Source of the DNA: Lacihabitans soyangensis
Lineage (GTDB): Bacteria; Bacteroidota; Bacteroidia; Cytophagales; Spirosomataceae
Direction of reading: 5' to 3'
DNA length: 64,000 nt
NCBI RefSeq assembly: GCF_024343775.1
Contig: NZ_RJUF01000174.1
Coordinates: forward strand, 62,001-126,000
Shown: positions 9,841-18,896 of the stretch, in pieces
Layout: every line of letters begins with the position of its first letter
Position numbering within the stretch: the stretch's first letter is position 1
Position numbers and translations under genes: made by a program
The notes under the pieces: model-generated
The model's database searches: none
What the model saw: the letters and a program-made list of their open reading frames with translations, nothing else
Told to the model about the DNA's origin: nothing

Positions 9841-9951
9841 AAGTGATTAATATTCAATTGATTAATTTTATATATTAGGACTTTTTTCTAATTTATTTTC
9901 AAAATAACAAAATTCAAGCCAATAAAAGGATAATAATTATTATAAATAAAG

Positions 9952-10581
9952 TTAAATTTTGAGTTGTGTTCCCAAATTTATAGTTCGGTCTATCTTGTCC
10001 ACAATACTCTTAAAATCATCTGCTTTTGCAACAAAATCTAAATTATTGACATCAATCTCAATCAATTTTCCGTGCTGATATTGTTTTGTGAAACCTTCGT
10101 ACAACTTATTTAGACTGATTAGGTAATTGGGGTCTATATTTTGTTCAAAATCTCGGTTTCTCTTTTTTATCTGTGAAGTTAGCTTGTCAATATCGGCTTT
10201 TAGGTAAATCATCAAATCAGGTGGAGAAATGGCTTTCATAATGGTATTGAATAACCCTCTGTATGTTGTGTAATCAGTTTCATTCATTTGTCCGTTCTCG
10301 TAGAGATTTTGGGCAAAAATATAAGCATCCTCATAAATAGTTCTGTCTTGAATTATGGTTTTCTCTTGTTGATTGATGATTTTCAGAACTTGTTCAAACC
10401 GTGAATTCAGAAAAAATATCTGTAAATGGAAAGACCACTTGGGCATATCAGAGTAAAAAGGTGCAAGATAAGGATTACCATCAACCGCCTCATAATAAAC
10501 CTCCCAGCCATAATGATCTGCGAGTTTTTCAGCCAATGTAGTTTTACCAGCTCCGATATTGCCAGTGATAGCTATATGCAT
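9952..10581 (-). CDS. Deoxynucleoside kinase
   Basis: 209-residue cytosolic kinase that phosphorylates deoxynucleosides for the salvage pathway. The P-loop G-N-I-G-A-G-K-T-T spans residues 7-15. The D-R-T motif in I-I-Q-D-R-T-I-Y-E-D matches the (E/D)R(S/T) substrate and catalytic motif of the dNK family, and the Arg-rich K-K-R-N-R-D lid lies near residue 140. Length is typical for deoxyadenosine/deoxyguanosine kinases (about 200-220 residues). Which base it prefers cannot be told from these motifs. It is transcribed away from surE, and the 171-base gap between them must hold two divergent promoters. Confidence 0.9.
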   Translation of the reverse strand: MHIAITGNIGAGKTTLAEKLADHYGWEVYYEAVDGNPYLAPFYSDMPKWSFHLQIFFLNSRFEQVLKIINQQEKTIIQDRTIYEDAYIFAQNLYENGQMNETDYTTYRGLFNTIMKAISPPDLMIYLKADIDKLTSQIKKRNRDFEQNIDPNYLISLNKLYEGFTKQYQHGKLIEIDVNNLDFVAKADDFKSIVDKIDRTINLGTQLKI

Positions 10582-10678
10582 TTTAATCGTTTAAGTTTCT
10601 GCAAAAATAACATAAAATGGGAACTTTTTCACCAAATAACATAAGTTTGAGGCTGTCTATTCAAGTTTTTTTGCGTTC

Positions 10679-10712
10679 TTTGAATAGAAGAAAAATAAAT
10701 ATCCTACCTTTG
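10679..10712 (+). promoter_or_regulatory. Probable surE promoter (TTTG ... TACCTTTG)
   Basis: TTTG at 10679-10682 and TACCTTTG at 10705-10712 match the Bacteroidota -33 (TTTG) and -7 (TAnnTTTG) elements, separated by 22 bases. They lie about 40 bases before the surE start codon. This is a sequence match only. Confidence 0.55.
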
Positions 10713-10752
10713 ATTAGCGAAAAAAAATTGAATCAATTTCATCAGAATTAAA

Positions 10753-11529
10753 ATGACAAAACCATTAATATTAGTAACCAACGACGACGGCATAACTTCC
10801 AAAGGCATAAAAGTATTAATAGAGGAAATGTCGAAAATAGGCGAAGTGTACGTAATGGCTCCTGATAGCCCTAATTCGGGTATGGGTCATGCCATAACTG
10901 TGGATTCAACTATACATATTAAAAAATCGCCTATTTTTGGAGAGGTAGAGTCTTTTGAATGTTCTGGCACACCAGCCGACTGTGTTAAATTAGCCAAACA
11001 TGAGTTTCTGAAAGGTCGAAAGATAGACCTATTGGTAAGTGGAATTAATCACGGTCTGAACTCTTCTATATCGGTCATTTATTCAGGAACAATGTCAGCT
11101 GCCATCGAAGGTGCTATTGAAGGTATTCCTGCCATTGGTTTTTCCTTGGACGACTTCCACTATGATGCTGATTTTGAACATACAAGACCATACCTTGGGC
11201 AAATTGCTAACTTTGTTTTGAAAAATGGCCTAACTAAAGGAACAGCACTAAACGTCAATTTCCCGAACCAGAAAAAAGGTGAAATAAAAGGCATAAAAGT
11301 CTGTCGTCAAACCAACGGTTATTGGCAGGAGGAATTTGACTCTAGAAAAGACCCACATGGTAGGCCATATTACTGGATGGGAGGTTATTTTGTAAACCGA
11401 GAGCCTGAGGCATTAGATACCGATTTATGGGCTTTGGAGAACAATTACATCTCTATTGTACCTTGTCAATATGATTTAACGAACTATGCTGCCTTAGATT
11501 CATTGACGAAAGGAGGAATAGAATCCTGA
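10753..11529 (+). CDS. surE: 5'/3'-nucleotidase SurE
   Basis: 258-residue SurE-type phosphatase that dephosphorylates nucleoside monophosphates (and sometimes exopolyphosphate) in the cytosol. The N-terminal L-V-T-N-D-D-G-I motif supplies the metal-binding Asp11 and Asp12. P-D-S-P-N-S-G-M-G-H-A and S-G-T-P-A-D-C-V are the conserved phosphate and metal loops, and S-G-I-N-H-G completes the active site. Length matches the family (250-265). It is preceded by a good promoter and converges on the NUDIX gene with no intergenic base between the stop codons. The neighbouring deoxynucleoside kinase and NUDIX genes also act on nucleotides, which may or may not be functionally linked. Confidence 0.95.
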   Translation: MTKPLILVTNDDGITSKGIKVLIEEMSKIGEVYVMAPDSPNSGMGHAITVDSTIHIKKSPIFGEVESFECSGTPADCVKLAKHEFLKGRKIDLLVSGINHGLNSSISVIYSGTMSAAIEGAIEGIPAIGFSLDDFHYDADFEHTRPYLGQIANFVLKNGLTKGTALNVNFPNQKKGEIKGIKVCRQTNGYWQEEFDSRKDPHGRPYYWMGGYFVNREPEALDTDLWALENNYISIVPCQYDLTNYAALDSLTKGGIES

Positions 11530-12078
11530 CTAAATACCTTTCAGTCGAGCTACTTTTAGTAAACCTGCAATCGAAATAGAATCGGTAATTTGGTTGTTCA
11601 TTACCAATTCAACCGCTTCTTTTAACGTTACTTTCTTGATTTTCAAGTCTTCTGTCTCTTCAGGTGATGCCTCGTCCTGTGTTAAGTTTTCGGCAAGAAA
11701 AATAAAACCCACCTCGTTGCAAACGGAGTTAGAGGTATGAATTCTTGAAATCATCGTCCAATTCTTAGCCAATAAGCCTGTTTCTTCAAGCAGCTCACGT
11801 TTAGCAGCGGCTAAAACGTCCTCACCTAACGGACATCCTCCTTCAGGAATTTCCCAAGAATATTCTTCCAAAGGAAAACGAAACTGTCCTACCAAATAAG
11901 TATTGCCCTCAGCATCAACAGGAACAACACCCACTGCAATGTTCTTGAAATTTACTTGTCCATAAATTCCCTCACCTCCAGAAGGATTTAAAACCTCGTG
12001 GTGCTGAACTTCAATCCAAGGATTAGAATACTGGATAGTGGTGGAAAGTTTCTTCCAAGTATTTTTATGTTTTTCCAT
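11530..12078 (-). CDS. NUDIX hydrolase, ADP-ribose pyrophosphatase type
   Basis: 182-residue cytosolic pyrophosphohydrolase. The complete Nudix box G-x5-E-x7-R-E-x2-E-E-x-G is present at about residues 80-102 (G-G-C-P-L-G-E-D then R-E-L-L-E-E-T-G-L). The upstream strand region P-V-D-A-E-G-N-T-Y-L-V-G-Q-F-R is typical of the ADP-ribose pyrophosphatase subfamily, so hydrolysis of ADP-ribose or another NDP-sugar to AMP/NMP plus sugar phosphate is the best guess. NDP-sugar turnover would suit the adjacent glucan locus, but that link is speculative. The gene lies downstream of the GH65 gene and is separated from it by a terminator. Confidence 0.88.
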   Translation of the reverse strand: MEKHKNTWKKLSTTIQYSNPWIEVQHHEVLNPSGGEGIYGQVNFKNIAVGVVPVDAEGNTYLVGQFRFPLEEYSWEIPEGGCPLGEDVLAAAKRELLEETGLLAKNWTMISRIHTSNSVCNEVGFIFLAENLTQDEASPEETEDLKIKKVTLKEAVELVMNNQITDSISIAGLLKVARLKGI

Positions 12079-12090
12079 TCTTTAGGAAAT

Positions 12091-12124
12091 AAAAAACGAG
12101 GAATTGGGGCTCAATTCCTCGTTT
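12091..12124 (-). terminator. Terminator of the amylase-pgmB-GH65 operon
   Basis: A 13-bp perfect stem (AAACGAGGAATTG with its complement, 5-base loop) is followed on the minus strand by six Ts. It lies 6 bases after the GH65 stop codon. Confidence 0.88.
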
Positions 12125-12129
12125 AGGTT

Positions 12130-14448
12130 TTAATTCTCAACAGTACACTTCACAAACTCTTCTTGACCTGCAACAGTAATGTCAGACCCAAAAAGTGAAA
12201 TTTCGACACTTTTCTCAGAAAGATTTTTGATGATTACGCCTTCTTTTCCAATGCCAATTTCAAGAAGATTATCTTTCAAACCAATTCTAAATGTCAATGA
12301 TTGCCAATTATCAGGTAAAATTGGGTTTAAATGAAGTTTGGTATTTTTCACCCTCATGCCACCAAAACCTTTTACTACAGACATCCAAGTGCCTGCCATA
12401 GAGGTGATATGAAGCCCGTCTTCGGTATCATTGTTGTAATCGTCTAGGTCCAATCTTGCCGTGCGAACATACATTTCGTAAGCTTTTTCGATTTTATCCA
12501 ATTTACAGGCCAAAATAGTATGCACACAAGGTGATAGAGATGATTCATGAACAGTCATTGGTTCGTAAAAGTCAAAATTTCTTCTTTGCGTATCCATATC
12601 GAAGTCGTCTTCGAAGAAATATAGCCCTTGTAAAACATCGGCTTGTTTGATGAAACAAGAACGCAGAATTCTATCCCAAGACCAATTTTGGTTAATTGGT
12701 CTATGTTGCACGATGTCGTCAACACTTAAGAGTTCTTTGTCTAAGAAACCATCTTGTTGTAGAAAAACCTGCCTCTCCTGGTCATAAGGAAAATGCATTT
12801 TCTCTATTATATCCTTCCACCTATCCGTTTCTTCTTTTTCCTGAAAATGCAATTCAGACTTAACTTTTACATAGTCTTCAGCATTTTCTTTTACCTTCTC
12901 AATGGCCTCCAGCGTGTATTTTAGAGTCCAAACGGCTATATAATTGGTATACCAGTTATTGTTTACGTTATTTTCATACTCATTGGGCCCGGTGACGCCC
13001 AACATTACAAATTTGTCCAAGTTTTGCGACCAAGTGATTCGTTGCGACCAAAATCTTGATATAGAAATCAGAACCTCTAAGCCGAACTCATTGAGATACG
13101 ACTCATCACCAGTATAATTGATGTAATCGTGAATGGCATAGGCAATGGCACCATTTCTGTGAATTTCTTCAAATGTAATCTCCCATTCATTGTGACACTC
13201 TTCCCCATTCATGGTTACCATCGGGTATAAGGCAGCTCCTTTGGAAAAACCCAATTTTTGACCATTCAAAATGGCTTTTTGCAAGTGATTGTGTCTGTAC
13301 ACCAACAGATTACGGGCGACAGAATGGTCTGCTGCAGACAAATAGAAAGGTATACAATAAGCCTCTGTATCCCAGTAAGTTACACCACCGTATTTTTCAC
13401 CAGTAAAACCTTTAGGACCTATATTTAGACGGGCGTCTTGACCAGTATAGGTTTGTAAAAGATGAAAAATATTGAATCTTATACCCTGCTGGGCCGACTC
13501 GTCTCCTTCAATTTTGATATCACAATTCTCCCATTTTGCTTTCCAAGCTGCACGTTGAAGTGTTTGCATTTTGAGACCAACAACAGCATCCAAAGATTTG
13601 GTACATTCTGATACCAAATAATCTGGGAAGAAATTGTTAGAGTTGTGAAGTGCAACTTTTTTCAAAACTCTGACAGATTGCATGGCTTTTGCTTCAATTT
13701 CGAAGGTCAAACCCACATATTTTTCGCTTTGAACAGGTTCAAACGAAATTTCTTGTTTCTGGCCAGCCAAACAAATCTCTAGGTCCATTCCCGTGGCAAC
13801 ATCGAACTGTTCAACACCAAACTTATTTCCTTTGGTCTTAACATGCAAAAATGCCCTATTGGATGCGGAACTTTTTGAGATTTCATCCCAAAAATATTCA
13901 TTGTAGTTGGAATCTCTATTTTGTACGTTACCGTCTAGATAAGGAGTTATTTTAATTTTTCCATCAAAATTTACTGGAATAATTTCATACTCGATGTGGC
14001 CAATTTCGTCATGCGTAATACTGCAAAATCTAATGCTTTCTATACGAATTTCTTTACCATTTTGAAGACGAACTTTACAAAAACGCATTAAATGGCCATG
14101 CTGCATATGTAATTCACGGTAAAACTCTAGAATTTCACACTTGGCTAAATCAACCATTTCACCATCAATTTCAACATCAATACCTATCCAATTGATGGAA
14201 TTAATTACCTTGGCAAAATAATTGGGATAGCCGTTTTTCCACCAGCCAACACGAGTTTTATCAGGAAACCATACCCCAGCCACATAGTTCCCTTGTAGTG
14301 TTTTACCAGAATATCTTTCTTCAAAATTGCCCCTTTGGCCCATTTTACCATTACCGAGACTCATCAAACTCTCTGTAATCTCATTAAATTCCGCATGAAA
14401 TCCGCTCTCAACTACCCTCCACTCATCATGCTTGATGTAATTTTTCAT
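12130..14448 (-). CDS. GH65 disaccharide phosphorylase, probably maltose phosphorylase
   Basis: 772-residue glycoside hydrolase family 65 enzyme. Family members phosphorolyse alpha-glucobioses to glucose and beta-glucose-1-phosphate in the cytosol. There is no signal peptide. Order: N-terminal super-sandwich domain (about 1-270), linker, (alpha/alpha)6 barrel with the W-D-T-E motif near 359-362 and the catalytic-acid region H-N-E-W-E-I-T-F-E-E-I-H-R-N-G at 419-433, then a C-terminal beta domain. Length matches maltose phosphorylases (750-790). The partner gene pgmB lies 18 bases upstream, the classical arrangement for maltose phosphorylase. Kojibiose or trehalose phosphorylase activity cannot be excluded from sequence, but the flanking alpha-glucan enzymes and maltoside-type carrier favour maltose. 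Confidence 0.92.
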   Translation of the reverse strand: MKNYIKHDEWRVVESGFHAEFNEITESLMSLGNGKMGQRGNFEERYSGKTLQGNYVAGVWFPDKTRVGWWKNGYPNYFAKVINSINWIGIDVEIDGEMVDLAKCEILEFYRELHMQHGHLMRFCKVRLQNGKEIRIESIRFCSITHDEIGHIEYEIIPVNFDGKIKITPYLDGNVQNRDSNYNEYFWDEISKSSASNRAFLHVKTKGNKFGVEQFDVATGMDLEICLAGQKQEISFEPVQSEKYVGLTFEIEAKAMQSVRVLKKVALHNSNNFFPDYLVSECTKSLDAVVGLKMQTLQRAAWKAKWENCDIKIEGDESAQQGIRFNIFHLLQTYTGQDARLNIGPKGFTGEKYGGVTYWDTEAYCIPFYLSAADHSVARNLLVYRHNHLQKAILNGQKLGFSKGAALYPMVTMNGEECHNEWEITFEEIHRNGAIAYAIHDYINYTGDESYLNEFGLEVLISISRFWSQRITWSQNLDKFVMLGVTGPNEYENNVNNNWYTNYIAVWTLKYTLEAIEKVKENAEDYVKVKSELHFQEKEETDRWKDIIEKMHFPYDQERQVFLQQDGFLDKELLSVDDIVQHRPINQNWSWDRILRSCFIKQADVLQGLYFFEDDFDMDTQRRNFDFYEPMTVHESSLSPCVHTILACKLDKIEKAYEMYVRTARLDLDDYNNDTEDGLHITSMAGTWMSVVKGFGGMRVKNTKLHLNPILPDNWQSLTFRIGLKDNLLEIGIGKEGVIIKNLSEKSVEISLFGSDITVAGQEEFVKCTVEN

Positions 14449-14466
14449 TTCTGTTTATGTTCGTTT

Positions 14467-15117
14467 TTAAAGTATTTTCGTAATTATTTCGCTTGGACTC
14501 ATTTCATTCAGTCCTTTCGTGATTAAATCAGCATTGTGCAAGACCTCTTCACTTCCAATGCCAACAGCCAACATATTCGCTGCTTTGGCGGCTTGAACTC
14601 CCGCATAAGCATCTTCAAAGACTACGCAAGCATCATTTTCTACTCCCAATGCTTCCGCACCTTTGAGAAACACCTCAGGATCTGGTTTACTTCTTGACAC
14701 ATGATTCCCGTCAATAATCGCATCAAAAAGAACAAGAATTCCGGTTTTTTCTAATATTAAACTTGCATTTTTGGAAGCTGAACCCAAGGCAATCTTTATT
14801 CCTATAGACCTTGATTCTTTTAGAAATGTTTCAACACCGGGTAATATATCATTGACAGTCATTTGATTAACCAATTCGAGATACCAATCGTTTTTGATTT
14901 TGGCATATTTCTCTTTTTCTTCCTGGCTCAGACTAACTCCGCCGTGTTTTAAAATGGCATCAAGCGAATCCATCCTACTTATACCTTTGAGGGTTTCGTT
15001 GAATTCTTCATCAATATCAAATCCAAGTTGGTTAGCTAATCTTTTCCAAGCTTTGTAATGAAATACAGCTGTGTCTACAAGTACACCATCCAAATCAAAC
15101 AAAAAAGCCTTAATCAT
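14467..15117 (-). CDS. pgmB: Beta-phosphoglucomutase
   Basis: 216-residue HAD-superfamily mutase that converts beta-glucose-1-phosphate to glucose-6-phosphate. The motif I D-L-D-G-V-L-V-D-T has nucleophile Asp8 and acid/base Asp10. The cap loop K-G-I-S-R-M-D-S-L is diagnostic for beta-PGM rather than a phosphatase. Motif II is G-S-A-S-K-N and motifs III/IV are K-P-D-P-E and V-F-E-D-A-Y-A-G. It overlaps the upstream GH13 stop codon by one base (TAATG), indicating translational coupling, and is followed 18 bases later by the GH65 gene whose product it consumes. Confidence 0.95.
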   Translation of the reverse strand: MIKAFLFDLDGVLVDTAVFHYKAWKRLANQLGFDIDEEFNETLKGISRMDSLDAILKHGGVSLSQEEKEKYAKIKNDWYLELVNQMTVNDILPGVETFLKESRSIGIKIALGSASKNASLILEKTGILVLFDAIIDGNHVSRSKPDPEVFLKGAEALGVENDACVVFEDAYAGVQAAKAANMLAVGIGSEEVLHNADLITKGLNEMSPSEIITKIL

Positions 15118-16994
15118 TATTTCTTACTTTGGTTTATTTCTAGAATCATTACCCCTTTTGCGGGTATTTTTAAATTTGATATGTCTGCAATATTGACATC
15201 ATCAATAATATTTTTCGCAGACTTTGATCCTTTCAAAATCTCTTCAAATCTACTGGTATCAATATTTTTTTCGGATTTTGATGTATTGGAAACCACCATT
15301 ATGATTTGTTTCTCAGTATGTCTAAAATACACATAGACAGCATCTTGAGGCACAAACTGCATAAATTTACCGTTGGCAATGGCGTCGGAACTTTTTCTAA
15401 AATTCGCTAATTTCTTTACGAACTCGAAAGCTTCATTCTCCTTCTCATTTCTGCCTGATTTTTCAAACTTATTAACTTCGTCCTCTTTCCATCCACCCGG
15501 AAAATCTCTACGTACCTCAGCATCTGAAGGATTTTTAAAGTTCTTCATCAGAATTTCTGTTCCGTAATAAAAATGCGGAATACCTCTTAATGTCATCAAC
15601 CACGCAATTCCCATTTTGTATTTTTCAAAATCCTCACCAATCACCGAGAAAAACCTATGGTGGTCATGATTTTCAAGAAAGTTAACATTTTTGCTTGGAT
15701 CTGCATAGGCCAAATCTTGAGCCAATACTGAATATAACCTGCTCACACCATCATTCCATCCAAAATCATGATTTAATGCTTCAAAAATGGCCTCTTCCAC
15801 CACAAAATCTAAAGCCCCTGGCAAATTACTTTTGAAAGGAATCGCCAAATTATTCTTGGTAAAATATGCTTGGCTGATAACTGTATTGACCGCCGATTCC
15901 CCAAAAATATGTATTTTAGGATATTCGGTAAGCAAAGCCTGATTACATTTATTCATAAAGTACAAATCATTATAGATATAGGTATCTATTCGCCAAGCGT
16001 CAAGGTCAAAAGTTTCGACCGACCAAAGAGCATGTTGTATCAGAAAATTGGCAACGAATGGATTGTTTTGATTCAAATCTGGCAAAAATGAAGTAAACCA
16101 GCCATTTCTAACTTCTTTGGTATCCTTGGCCGAGGCATGGATATCAAATAACGGTTGATCTTTATAGGTGGTATTGGTGTATTTATCCCATTGGTTGAGC
16201 CAATCCTTAGAAGGCATATCTTTTAAAAACCAATGATTTATGCCAACATGGTTATAAACAGCATCTTGCACCAATTTTATACCCTTTTTGTGAGCTTCAT
16301 TGGAGAGTTTCTTGTATGCCTCGTTCCCTCCCAATCTTTTATCCACATTATAATGTTCAGTAAAACCGTAGCCGTGATATGCACTTCTCATGGCACCACC
16401 TTCGTCGGTAAGATATTGATTATTTTCAATCACAGGTGTCATCCAAATTGCCGTTACACCGAGTTCTTTTAAATAGTCCAGATGTTGTGTAACCCCTTGT
16501 AAATCACCTCCATGACGAAAAAACGGATTTTTTCTATCATGATTAGGATCTGCCATGTCAGCAAATTTATCGTTAGAATAATCTCCATTGGCGAATCGAT
16601 CAGGCATCAATAAATAGATAAAATCGGCCTGAGAAAGTCCTCGTGGTTGGGCTGATTTGGCTTTAAGTTCATACGAAAAACTGGTTCCGTTGCAACTAAA
16701 CTGAAGGTTGCCGGCCTTGGTGTTTTTGGCAATTTCCAAATCCACAAACAAATAATTGGGATTTTCAACCGTATGTACTTTTTTAAGTTTTACTCCTGCG
16801 TGAGGCTTAAGAGAAAGTTTGTTAGATTGAAGATTTTTCCCATAAATCAATATCTGTAAGTTAGGATTTTTCATTCCTACAAACCAATTGGTGGGATTTA
16901 CCTTTGTTATTTCGGCCTTTTGTGCCTGTACTGTAAAAACACAGCAAAGTAGTATTATTCCAAGATAATACAAATTGGTTAAACATTTCTTCAT
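15117..16994 (-). CDS. Secreted GH13 alpha-glucan hydrolase (neopullulanase/SusA-like)
   Basis: 625-residue GH13 enzyme with an N-terminal signal peptide ending at V-Q-A-Q near residue 25, so it acts in the periplasm or at the outer membrane. An N-terminal Ig-like cyclomaltodextrinase domain (about 26-120) precedes the (beta/alpha)8 barrel. The barrel carries the nucleophile motif D-A-W-R-I-D-T-Y, the acid motif H-I-F-G-E-S and the N-F-L-E-N-H-D-H transition-state Asp motif. A short C-terminal beta domain ends the protein. This is the architecture of Bacteroidota SusA/neopullulanase-type enzymes that hydrolyse maltodextrins and pullulan. It is the first gene of the operon with pgmB and GH65, divergent from a second GH13 gene; the shared 94-base region should hold the control sites. 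Confidence 0.92.
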   Translation of the reverse strand: MKKCLTNLYYLGIILLCCVFTVQAQKAEITKVNPTNWFVGMKNPNLQILIYGKNLQSNKLSLKPHAGVKLKKVHTVENPNYLFVDLEIAKNTKAGNLQFSCNGTSFSYELKAKSAQPRGLSQADFIYLLMPDRFANGDYSNDKFADMADPNHDRKNPFFRHGGDLQGVTQHLDYLKELGVTAIWMTPVIENNQYLTDEGGAMRSAYHGYGFTEHYNVDKRLGGNEAYKKLSNEAHKKGIKLVQDAVYNHVGINHWFLKDMPSKDWLNQWDKYTNTTYKDQPLFDIHASAKDTKEVRNGWFTSFLPDLNQNNPFVANFLIQHALWSVETFDLDAWRIDTYIYNDLYFMNKCNQALLTEYPKIHIFGESAVNTVISQAYFTKNNLAIPFKSNLPGALDFVVEEAIFEALNHDFGWNDGVSRLYSVLAQDLAYADPSKNVNFLENHDHHRFFSVIGEDFEKYKMGIAWLMTLRGIPHFYYGTEILMKNFKNPSDAEVRRDFPGGWKEDEVNKFEKSGRNEKENEAFEFVKKLANFRKSSDAIANGKFMQFVPQDAVYVYFRHTEKQIIMVVSNTSKSEKNIDTSRFEEILKGSKSAKNIIDDVNIADISNLKIPAKGVMILEINQSKK

Positions 16995-17060
16995 CAGGTT
17001 AATAGTATTTTTTTTACAAAATAAAGCATTATGAGGCTTTATTCATAAAAAAAACATATT

Positions 17061-17068
17061 TACCTTTG
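17061..17068 (+). promoter_or_regulatory. Likely -7 box for the plus-strand amylase operon
   Basis: TACCTTTG exactly matches TAnnTTTG and lies 20 bases before the amylase ATG, so the transcript leader would be very short. The -33 element is not convincing. Confidence 0.4.
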
Positions 17069-17088
17069 AAATTATACTTTAACCTAAA

Positions 17089-18864
17089 ATGAAGTTTTTA
17101 TCTTCAATTCTCATTGTTTTAATGCCTATTATGAGTATTGCCCAAAATCAAACTAAAAATTCGGATAAAATAGCCGTATATCAGATTTTCACCAGGTTAT
17201 TTGCTAACCAAAACACCACCAATAAATTTAACGGAACCCTTGAAGAAAACGGAACGACCAAGTTTAAAGACATAAATACTAATGCTTTAAAGTCTATTAA
17301 GGAGCTGGGCATCAGTCATGTTTGGTACACAGGCATTATTGAACATGCCACCATGACTGATTTTAGTAAATATGGTATCAAAAAAGATCATCCTCAAGTA
17401 GTGAAAGGTATTGCAGGATCTCCCTATGCCATTAAAGATTATTACGATGTAAATCCATATTTGGCTGAAAATGTGGAGAATAGAATGACTGAATTTGAAG
17501 ATTTGGTAAAAAGAACGCATGAATACGAATTAAAAGTCATCATCGATTTTGTACCGAATCATGTTTCAAGAGAGTATCATTCTGACGTAAAACCAAAAGG
17601 AATTGCAGATTTTGGAGAAAAAGATGACAAAACCAAGACTTTCGATGCACAAAACAACTTTTATTATCTTCCAAATCAAGCATTTGAAATTCCTGTAGGT
17701 ATAAATCCTCCAGTTGCGTTTAAAGAAAAATATACCGAATATCCTGCGAAAGCCACCGGAAATGATGTTTTTTCTGCCAAACCAAGCATCAATGACTGGT
17801 TTGAGACTTTAAAACTCAACTACGGTATGGATTATCTAAATGGTAAAGCAACCTATTTCAATCCTATACCTGATACTTGGCTCAAAATGAAGGATATCCT
17901 TGTTTACTGGACTAAAAAAGGTGTTGACGGATTCCGTTGTGACATGGCGGAAATGGTACCAGTGGAGTTTTGGGGCTGGGTAATTCCTGAAATAAAAGCG
18001 GTAAACCCAAATGTAATTTTCATTGCTGAGATTTATAATCCGAATGAATACGGCAGCTATCTTTTCAAAGGCAAATTTGACTATTTGTATGATAAAGTAG
18101 GTCTTTATGATGCTCTTAGAAGACTGATTGAAGGTCAAGGAAACGCCAATGACATAACGGCTGTTTGGCAAAAAGAATCAGGGAATTTTTCTAACAGAAT
18201 GTTGAGATTCCTCGAAAACCACGACGAACAGCGAATAGCCTCTGAGGAATTTGGCAAAAATCCGGAGTCTGCCCTTGCTGCCATGATGCTATCTGCTACC
18301 TTGCATACAGGGCCGATAATGGTTTATTTCGGACAAGAACTTGGTGTAAAACCGGCTCAAGCGGAAGGTTTCCAAGGCAATGATGGTCGCACCACAATTT
18401 TTGATTTTTGGGGAGTGACCGAACTTCAAGACTGGATAAATAAAGGCAAATTTGACACCAAAAAACTAAGTAAAGAGCAAAAAGCACTTCGAGATTTTTA
18501 TCAAAAAACATTAATTTTTTCACAAGATAACCCTGCCGTTTCTGATGGAGAATTTCACGACTTACAATACCTGAATTTTCATTCAGAAGGATATGATTCC
18601 TCGAAGGTTTATTCATATTTGAGGTTTACGAAAGGTCAATTACTACTTTTTGTATATAACTTCGATCTAAATAACGAAAAAAACATCCAAGTTTCTCTCC
18701 CTAGAAATGTTTTGGAAAATCAATGTGGGAGTGTAAATGAAGTAAAACTAAAGCAAGTTTTCGAAGGGAAGGAAAAGCAAAAAATTGCTCTGGATAGGTC
18801 CCAAACAGATTTCATAAATCTCAAACCCAATTCATTTAAGATTTTCGAGATCACAAAACCTTAG
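17089..18864 (+). CDS. Secreted GH13 alpha-amylase family enzyme
   Basis: 591-residue GH13 protein with a signal peptide cleaved near residue 19 (S-I-A-Q). Barrel motifs are complete: V-D-F-V-P-N-H (first conserved region), D-G-F-R-C-D-M-A-E with the nucleophile Asp, F-I-A-E-I-Y with the acid Glu, and F-L-E-N-H-D-E with the third catalytic Asp. Unlike its divergent neighbour it has no N-terminal Ig-like domain. A long insertion between the first and second conserved regions (roughly residues 165-260) probably shapes the substrate site. It is followed 32 bases later by the sugar carrier. Alpha-glucan hydrolysis is secure at family level; exact specificity (alpha-amylase, maltogenic or trehalose-forming) is not. 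Confidence 0.9.
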   Translation: MKFLSSILIVLMPIMSIAQNQTKNSDKIAVYQIFTRLFANQNTTNKFNGTLEENGTTKFKDINTNALKSIKELGISHVWYTGIIEHATMTDFSKYGIKKDHPQVVKGIAGSPYAIKDYYDVNPYLAENVENRMTEFEDLVKRTHEYELKVIIDFVPNHVSREYHSDVKPKGIADFGEKDDKTKTFDAQNNFYYLPNQAFEIPVGINPPVAFKEKYTEYPAKATGNDVFSAKPSINDWFETLKLNYGMDYLNGKATYFNPIPDTWLKMKDILVYWTKKGVDGFRCDMAEMVPVEFWGWVIPEIKAVNPNVIFIAEIYNPNEYGSYLFKGKFDYLYDKVGLYDALRRLIEGQGNANDITAVWQKESGNFSNRMLRFLENHDEQRIASEEFGKNPESALAAMMLSATLHTGPIMVYFGQELGVKPAQAEGFQGNDGRTTIFDFWGVTELQDWINKGKFDTKKLSKEQKALRDFYQKTLIFSQDNPAVSDGEFHDLQYLNFHSEGYDSSKVYSYLRFTKGQLLLFVYNFDLNNEKNIQVSLPRNVLENQCGSVNEVKLKQVFEGKEKQKIALDRSQTDFINLKPNSFKIFEITKP

Positions 18865-18896
18865 ATTAAACATTAACCTTAACCTTAAATATAAAA